Positions 19,832-24,743 of a stretch of DNA of 24,743 nucleotides are shown piece by piece. Every line of letters begins with the position of its first letter. The first letter of the stretch is position 1. The notes beneath the pieces were generated by a model. The model ran no database searches and was not told where the DNA came from. It worked only from the letters and a program-made list of their open reading frames with translations. Source of the stretch: CAYMJK01 sp043101635. Its GTDB lineage: Bacteria > Planctomycetota > Phycisphaerae > Phycisphaerales > UBA1924. The position numbers were made by a program, and so were the translations under genes. The stretch spans positions 1-24,743 of the forward strand of contig JBICIE010000095.1 in NCBI GenBank assembly GCA_043101635.1, in the 5' to 3' direction.

Positions 19832-21648
19832 TGCCGTTCTCTCGCGACCGTCTCGCCGGCGCCGCGGCCGAAGTCCGGGCAACGCTCGCCGACGTCGCCG
19901 CCGCCATCGGCCGCCTGCTGGCCATCGAGTTGGTCTTCCTGCTCCTGTCGGCCATCATCGTGCTGCCGGTGGCGGGCTATCTGCTCAGCAGGCTTGTACG
20001 GACCACCGGCGACGTCGTCGTCAGCAATACCGATCTGATCGGCTTCCTGCTGTCGCCGCAGGCCATCGCGGGCATGCTGGTCATCATCGCAGCCCGCCTG
20101 GCGGCCCGCTTTGCGCAGTTCGGCGCGGTGGTCCTCGCCCTCTCCGGCGCCGGGCGCCCGGGTCTGCCGGGCATTCTGATGACGATCGCCCGCCGACTGC
20201 CCGGGCTGGCCCATCTCGGCGCCATGCAGGCGGCGCTGCTGGCGCTGGCCGCGGCCCCCTGGCTCGCCGCGATCGGCGTCTCGGCCCTCCTTCTGGCCGA
20301 CCACGACATCAACTACTACCTGGACCAGACCCCGCCGCGCTTCTGGATCGCCCTGGCCATCGCCGGGCTCGCCGCGGCAGGCGGCGCCATCTGCGTCGGC
20401 CTCGTCTACGCGGCGCTTGCGTACGCCGTACCCGCGATGCTACTGGAGGGCGCCCCGCCGCGGGCGGCCCTGCGCCGAAGCTGGGGCCTGTTCCGTCAGG
20501 CGCCCGGCCGATTGCTTGGCCGCCTGCTGGTCTGGGCCGGCGCCATCGCCGCCGTCGCCGCCGCCGGCGCCGCGATCCTGCACATGGTCGAGACGGTGGC
20601 GCTGGGTCTGCCGACATCGATTACCGGCATCCTGCTGGTGGTCTCCGGGCTGCTGGCCATCGAACTCGCCGCGACGCTCGTCATCTCCATGCTCGCCTTC
20701 GCGGCGCACGTGACGATCGTCCTGCGCCTGTTCGTGCCGTTGAGCGGCGCCCCGTCGCCCGCGCTCGCCGCGCCGGTACGCTCCCCGCGCCTGCGCCTGC
20801 TGGGCTGGGGCTCGCTGGCGGCCCTGGTCGCCGGATCGTCGGTCATCGCCGGCGCGCTGGTCGAACGCTATCCCCTGCGTGATCAGCGCACGCTGGTGAT
20901 CGCGCACCGCGGCAGCTCGAGCCGGGCCCCGGAGAACACCCTCCCGGCGGTGGAGGCCGCCATCGAAGACGGCGCCGACATCGTCGAGTTCGATGTGCGC
21001 CTCACGCGCGACGGGGCGCTGGTGCTGATGCACGATGCCGACCTGATGCGCATCGCCCGCGACCCGCGCCGCGTGGCCGATCTCACCCTGGCCGAACTGC
21101 GTGCGATCGACGTGGGCGCCTCGTTCGGCGCCGGCTTCCCCGCGACCGCCGCGCCGACGCTGGAGGAGGTCATCGACGCGGCCCGCGGACGCGTCGGGCT
21201 GCTCATCGAGCTGAAGCCCGCGCTGGCCGACGGCGCCCTGGCCCGCGCTGTCGCCGGCGCGCTGCGCCGCGCCGACTTCGACCGGCCGGTGATGGTGATG
21301 TCGCTTGATGCCCGGGAGCTTGCGCACTTTCGGGCCGCTGCGCCGCATGTGCCAGCGGGCCTGACCGTGGGCGCCGCCGCGGGCGACCTGCCGCGCGCCG
21401 ACGCCGACTTCATCGCAATCAGCGCTGCGCGACTCCGCTTCGGCACGCTCGACCGGCTGCGCGACGCCGGCAAGCGCGTGCATGTCTGGACGCTGAACGA
21501 TCAGGCCGCGATGCAGCGCTTCCTCTCCCTCGGCGTCGACGCCATGATCACCGATGAAGTTGCGCTTGCCGTGCAGATGCGCAACCAGTGGCGCGATCTG
21601 AGCGCGCCCGAGCGCGCACTGGTGACCTTCCGATACCGCGGGCGGTGA
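19828..21648 (+). CDS. Membrane glycerophosphodiester phosphodiesterase (GDPD) with N-terminal membrane domain
   Basis: 606 residues. Residues ~1-345 form a GPDPase-type membrane domain with about seven or eight hydrophobic segments. The C-terminal ~250 residues are a GDPD TIM barrel that hydrolyses glycerophosphodiesters to glycerol 3-phosphate and an alcohol. His360-Arg361 in IAHRGSSSRAPENTL, Glu387 and Asp389 in VEFDVRLTRDG and His402 in MHDADL are the expected catalytic and metal residues. The ATG at 19828 overlaps the TGA of the lipoprotein gene (ATGA), which implies translational coupling. An ATG at 19807 in the same frame would overlap by 25 bp and is less likely. Substrate could be a phospholipid head group or an envelope polymer. 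Confidence 0.9.
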   Translation: MMPFSRDRLAGAAAEVRATLADVAAAIGRLLAIELVFLLLSAIIVLPVAGYLLSRLVRTTGDVVVSNTDLIGFLLSPQAIAGMLVIIAARLAARFAQFGAVVLALSGAGRPGLPGILMTIARRLPGLAHLGAMQAALLALAAAPWLAAIGVSALLLADHDINYYLDQTPPRFWIALAIAGLAAAGGAICVGLVYAALAYAVPAMLLEGAPPRAALRRSWGLFRQAPGRLLGRLLVWAGAIAAVAAAGAAILHMVETVALGLPTSITGILLVVSGLLAIELAATLVISMLAFAAHVTIVLRLFVPLSGAPSPALAAPVRSPRLRLLGWGSLAALVAGSSVIAGALVERYPLRDQRTLVIAHRGSSSRAPENTLPAVEAAIEDGADIVEFDVRLTRDGALVLMHDADLMRIARDPRRVADLTLAELRAIDVGASFGAGFPATAAPTLEEVIDAARGRVGLLIELKPALADGALARAVAGALRRADFDRPVMVMSLDARELAHFRAAAPHVPAGLTVGAAAGDLPRADADFIAISAARLRFGTLDRLRDAGKRVHVWTLNDQAAMQRFLSLGVDAMITDEVALAVQMRNQWRDLSAPERALVTFRYRGR

Positions 21649-21663
21649 CAAGTTTGCGGCTCC

Positions 21664-21691
21664 TTGACTTGCGCGCGCTGCCGGCTATGCT
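21664..21691 (+). promoter_or_regulatory. Sigma70-type promoter
   Basis: TTGACT (21664-21669), a 16-nt spacer and TATGCT (21686-21691) make one of the best promoter matches in the window. Transcription should start near 21698, where a folded RNA segment begins. Confidence 0.6.
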
Positions 21692-21697
21692 GATTCC

Positions 21698-21788
21698 GGA
21701 AGTGGCGCCCGCTCGCACGGACCGAACGCCGTGCGAACCCAGAGCGGCCAAGGCTTCCTGAGAGGGTTCTTCGAACACCTCAGTTTCT
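21698..21788 (+). ncRNA. Candidate small structured RNA or leader RNA
   Basis: Hairpin 1 (21698-21758) stacks four helices: GGAAG/CTTCC, TGGC/GCCA, CGCTC/GAGCG and GCACGG/CCGTGC, separated by bulges. Hairpin 2 (21758-21783) pairs CTGAG/CTCAG and GTTC/GAAC around a TTC loop and is followed by TTTCTC. The match of promoter, folded body and T-rich end suggests a discrete RNA of about 90 nt. I recognise no family. A third 10-bp inverted repeat (21840-21849 with 21875-21884) lies in the leader of the next gene. Confidence 0.45.
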
Positions 21789-21946
21789 CACCCGCATCGC
21801 ATCATCATGACGCATTCGCCGCGCGTGTATGCTGTTGTGCCGCGCGGCCTTGATTGAGTTGACCGGTCGACGCCGGCCGCGCGGTGTTCGCGCGCCGGAG
21901 TGGCCAGACAAAGCACGCCAGCGGCGTGCCTCGAAGGAGCAGTCCG

Positions 21947-22078
21947 ATGGCTGCCAACAAGCCGAATCCCACACCCGCCACCCCTGCAAAGCCCGCCGCC
22001 GCCGCGGCCCCGAAGCCACCGGCCAAGCCGGCTGCGCCCGCTTCGCCCAGCAAGCCGGGCGGCGGCGCTAAGAAGTAG
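21947..22078 (+). CDS. 43-residue Pro/Ala/Lys-rich peptide
   Basis: The peptide is almost entirely Pro, Ala and Lys (for example KPAAAAAPKPPAKPAAPA), ends GGGAKK and has no acidic, aromatic or large hydrophobic residue except the initial Met. GAAGGAG seven bases before the ATG argues for real translation. It is likely disordered and may bind nucleic acid or a surface, like a detached H1-type tail; that is inference. A promoter about 250 bp upstream and a hairpin terminator about 55 bp downstream frame it. Confidence 0.55.
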   Translation: MAANKPNPTPATPAKPAAAAAPKPPAKPAAPASPSKPGGGAKK

Positions 22079-22132
22079 CGCGCACAGGAGTTGAGGGGGA
22101 GATGCGCCGCAGCCCGGCGCGCAGGATAGAGG

Positions 22133-22162
22133 AGCCGGCGAGGCCGAAAGGTCTCGCCGGCT
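22133..22162. terminator. Bidirectional hairpin terminator
   Basis: AGCCGGCGAG (22133-22142) and CTCGCCGGCT (22153-22162) pair, with an inner GCC/GGT extension and a GAAA tetraloop, 13 bp in total. It lies between the convergent peptide and kinase genes. T-runs are weak on both sides. Confidence 0.55.
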
Positions 22163-22174
22163 GTTGAGCGCCGC

Positions 22175-24728
22175 TCAGGGCGCCCGCCAGCGATCGGCTT
22201 GCGCCGGGCGCCCCCATTGCTCGTACAGGCGCGCCAGCGTGCGGGCCGCTGACGCCGCCGCCGGATGCTCCGGGCCGGCGCCGGTCACGATGATCGCGTG
22301 CGCCTCCAGCAGCGCCGCCTCCGCCTCGTCGTACCGCTCGAGGCCGATCAGCGTCGCGCCGTGACTGGTCAGCAGCGCGCCGATCTGCCAGTGACCCTCC
22401 GGCATCGTGCGCTGGGCCAGTTCCGTCGCCAGACGTGAGTGCGGCTCGGCCTCCGCGAACCGGTCCTGGTTGCGGTACAGCCGCGCCAGGTTGTGGCTGG
22501 CGATGGCCCGGTTCGGATGCTCCTCGCCCAGCACGCGCGGGATCCGCTCCAGCAGCTCCACAAAGAGCTCCTCGGCCCGTGCCAGGTCTCGTCCATCCGT
22601 GTTGCACGCCGACGCGAGGTTGTTCAGCGTCGCCAGTGTGTGCGGATGATCGGATCCGAGGATGCGCCGGCGGACCTCCAGGATCCGCTCGTGCATCGCG
22701 ATGGCGTCGTCGATGCGCTCGAGGTCGTAGTAGAGCGCCGCCAGGTTGTTGGCGCTGATGAGCGTCTCGGGATGCTCCGCCCCCAGCACCCGCGTGCGCC
22801 GCTCGAGCGTCTCCTCGCCCAGCACAGCCGCCTCGTCCAGCCGGCGCAGGTCCCACAGCAGGTGCATGCGCACGCTCATCGACACCAGCGTGTCGGGGTG
22901 ATCCGGCCCGAACAGCCGGCGCCGTCCATCGAGCACCCGCACGCTCAACGCGTCCACCTCCTGCGGGCGTCCGAGGTTGGCCGTGTAGGTCGCGATGTTG
23001 TTCTGCGCCCACAGCGTGAAGGCATGCCCCTGACCAAGCGCCTCCTGCGCCAGCGCTTCGGCCTCGCTCGCCTTCACCAGCGCATTGTCGTAGTCGCCGT
23101 CCTCGAAGTCCATCTCGCCCAGCCGGATCAGCGATGCGATCGCGTCGGCGTGGGCCCGCCCCAGTTCGGCCCGCCGGATCGCCAGCGACTGCTCCAGGTG
23201 CGGGCGGGCCAGTTCGGTCAGCCCGGCCGCGTCGTAGCTGTCGGCGATGATCATTCGGATGTCCGCCTCGATCAGCGGGTGCTCCGAGTACGCGTGCACG
23301 CGCTGCGAGGCCCGGTCCAGGATCGCCCGCAGCAGCTCCGTGTCCATGCTCATGGCGATCTCCGGCGAGATTCCGCTGAGCATGTCATCGAGGAACTGCG
23401 CAACTGCGCCCGCCCGCACCGCCTCGCGCCGCGCTGTCGCCTCCGCCGTCGTCGCCCGCGCCAGCATCGCGCCGAGCGCCACCACGCTCACCGACAATAC
23501 GGCGCCCACCGCCACCGCGGCCCCCGCCGCCGCACGGTGCCGGCGCGAGAACTTGCGTAGCTGATACATCGCACTCGGCGGCCGCGCTGCAATTGGCAGA
23601 TCATCCAGGTGCCGCCGGATGTCCTCCCCCAGCGCTGCTGCGCTGGCGTACCGCCGCGCCGGGTCCTTCTCCAGCGCCTTGCGCACGATCGTCTCGATGT
23701 CGCCGCGAAGCTGCCGGTCGATCGTGCCGAGCCCTGCCGGCTCCCGCTCCGCAATCGCGCGCACCGCCGCCGGAATCGGCGCATCATGCACATCGATCGG
23801 CGCCTGTCCGGCAAGCAGTTCGTACAGAATCGCGCCGAGCGCGTACACATCCGCTCGCGTATCGACAATGTCCGAATCGCCCGTCGCCTGCTCCGGCGCC
23901 ATGTATGCCAGCGTGCCGATCAGTTGCCCCGCCCGCGTGTGCATCGTGATCGGTTCGCCGCCGTCCGTGCCATCCTGCTCCCCCGTCGCGACGATGCGCG
24001 CCACGCCGAAGTCCAGGATCTTCGGGCTCGCGCCCCCCGCACTCGACGCGCCGCCCGGGGCGTCGCGCGACGCCGCTGCGCCGCCCGGCGACTCCACGAT
24101 GATGTTCCCCGGCTTCAGGTCCCGGTGCACCACGCCGCGCTCATGCGCGTGCGCCACCGCGTCGCACACCAGCGCAAACAGCTCCAGCCGCTGGCGCACG
24201 TTCAACTGCGCCTGCCGGGCATGGCGCGTCAGCGGCTGGCCCTCTACCAGCTCCATCGCCAGATATGGCGCTGTCGCCCCGGCGATCTCCGCCTCGCCCG
24301 CCTCGTAGATCCGCGCGATCCCCGGATGCCGAAGCCGGCCCAGCGCCGCCGCTTCGCGCCCGAACCGGCGCACCGCCCCCGTCGAAACCAGCCCCGGCCG
24401 AATCAGCTTCAGCGCCACCAGCCGGCGCGGAGACTCCTGCTCGGCGCTGTACACCACGCCCATCCCCCCGGCCCCCAGAAAGCCGCTGATGCGATACCCG
24501 CCCACCTGCGCGCCCGGCGCCAGCCGCTCCAGCGGCCCCGCCCGCGCCAGCCCCGACTCCTCCAGCGCCGGCCGCTCCAGGAACCCGTCGTCCTCGCTGT
24601 GAAACCGCAGCAGCGACTCCACCTCGCGCCGCAGCTCGCTCTCCGCGGCGCAGCGCGACTCGATCACCCGCGCCCGCTCCGCCGCCGGCGCCTCAATCAC
24701 TTCCGTGAAGATGTCGCGCGCCCGCGAC
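22175..24728 (-). CDS. Ser/Thr protein kinase with membrane helix and TPR repeats, 5' end missing
   Basis: A planctomycete-type receptor-like kinase, counted here from the GTG at 24700. The kinase domain has GAGGMG (76-81), Lys98 in VALKLI, Glu116, HRDLKPGN (192-199), DFG (230-232) and APE (268-270). A membrane helix lies at ~389-413. About ten TPR-like helices of the 42-residue kinesin-light-chain type follow (e.g. LGAEHPETLISANNLAALYY) to the C-terminus, presumably outside the cytoplasm. A low-complexity insertion (204-226) separates the catalytic loop from DFG. The frame is open beyond 24700, reading SRARDIFTE just before VIEAP as in related kinases, so 24700 is not the true start. The gene is cut by the contig end, where adapter sequence begins. 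Confidence 0.93.
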
Positions 24729-24743
24729 AGATCGGAAGAGCAC
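24729..24743. other. Illumina adapter remnant at the contig end
   Basis: The final 15 bases, AGATCGGAAGAGCAC, equal the start of the standard Illumina TruSeq read-through adapter. They are not genomic; the exact junction is uncertain by a base or two. Confidence 0.95.

Noticed and set aside
22439..23560. A 373-codon plus-strand frame opposite the kinase-TPR gene
   Set aside because: It mirrors the TPR repeats; the minus-strand product is a clear kinase.
1..24743. tRNA, rRNA, CRISPR array, prophage or complete insertion sequence
   Set aside because: No cloverleaf, rRNA block, spacer array, integrase or transposase could be recognised on either strand.

Overview
The window is GC-rich, densely coded DNA that most likely comes from a planctomycete of the Phycisphaerae type. 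The grounds are four secreted proteins ending in a double-repeat 'GC-type' dockerin that closes in Gly-Cys, a zinc-ribbon membrane protein of the CRYDL...CPECG kind, and a large Ser/Thr kinase carrying a transmembrane helix and C-terminal TPRs. This is a family-level inference; no rRNA or other phylogenetic marker is present.

Layout. 1-168: non-coding left edge. 169-1793 (-): two tandem DUF1579 paralogues, each with its own promoter and terminator. 2041-3234 (-): a RibBA-like riboflavin protein whose GTP cyclohydrolase II half has lost its zinc cysteines. 3302-3943: a short HicB/HicA pair facing a solitary AbrB-like antitoxin gene. 4014-5111: a PA0069-type radical SAM protein. 5163-5795 (-): a zinc-ribbon membrane protein. 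5978-12263: three secreted proteins with C-terminal dockerins; the first two are paralogues and probably one operon. 12279-12830 (-): coaD. 13150-15006: a fourth dockerin protein with a C39-like cysteine peptidase domain, behind a structured leader that includes an intrinsic terminator. 15082-15906: a GNAT acetyltransferase. 15907-16255: a palindromic, repeat-rich non-coding island. 16256-16894 (-): a histone-H1-like protein with no acidic residue. 17145-18527: class II DAHP synthase. 18563-19831: a lipoprotein with a ten-unit hendecad coiled coil and a C-terminal membrane helix, coupled by an ATGA overlap to a membrane glycerophosphodiesterase (to 21648). 21664-22078: a promoter, a structured RNA candidate and a 43-residue Pro/Ala/Lys peptide gene. 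22175 to the right edge (-): a 5'-truncated Ser/Thr kinase-TPR gene; the last 15 bases are Illumina adapter.

How things fit together. Housekeeping genes (ribBA-like, coaD, DAHP synthase) are scattered among lineage-specific envelope and secreted proteins. The dockerin proteins look like one co-sorted extracellular set. Two start types are visible. Most genes with a Shine-Dalgarno sequence have any recognisable -10 box well upstream. Five genes without one have a TANNNT box 5-6 nt before the start codon, the pattern expected for leaderless mRNAs.
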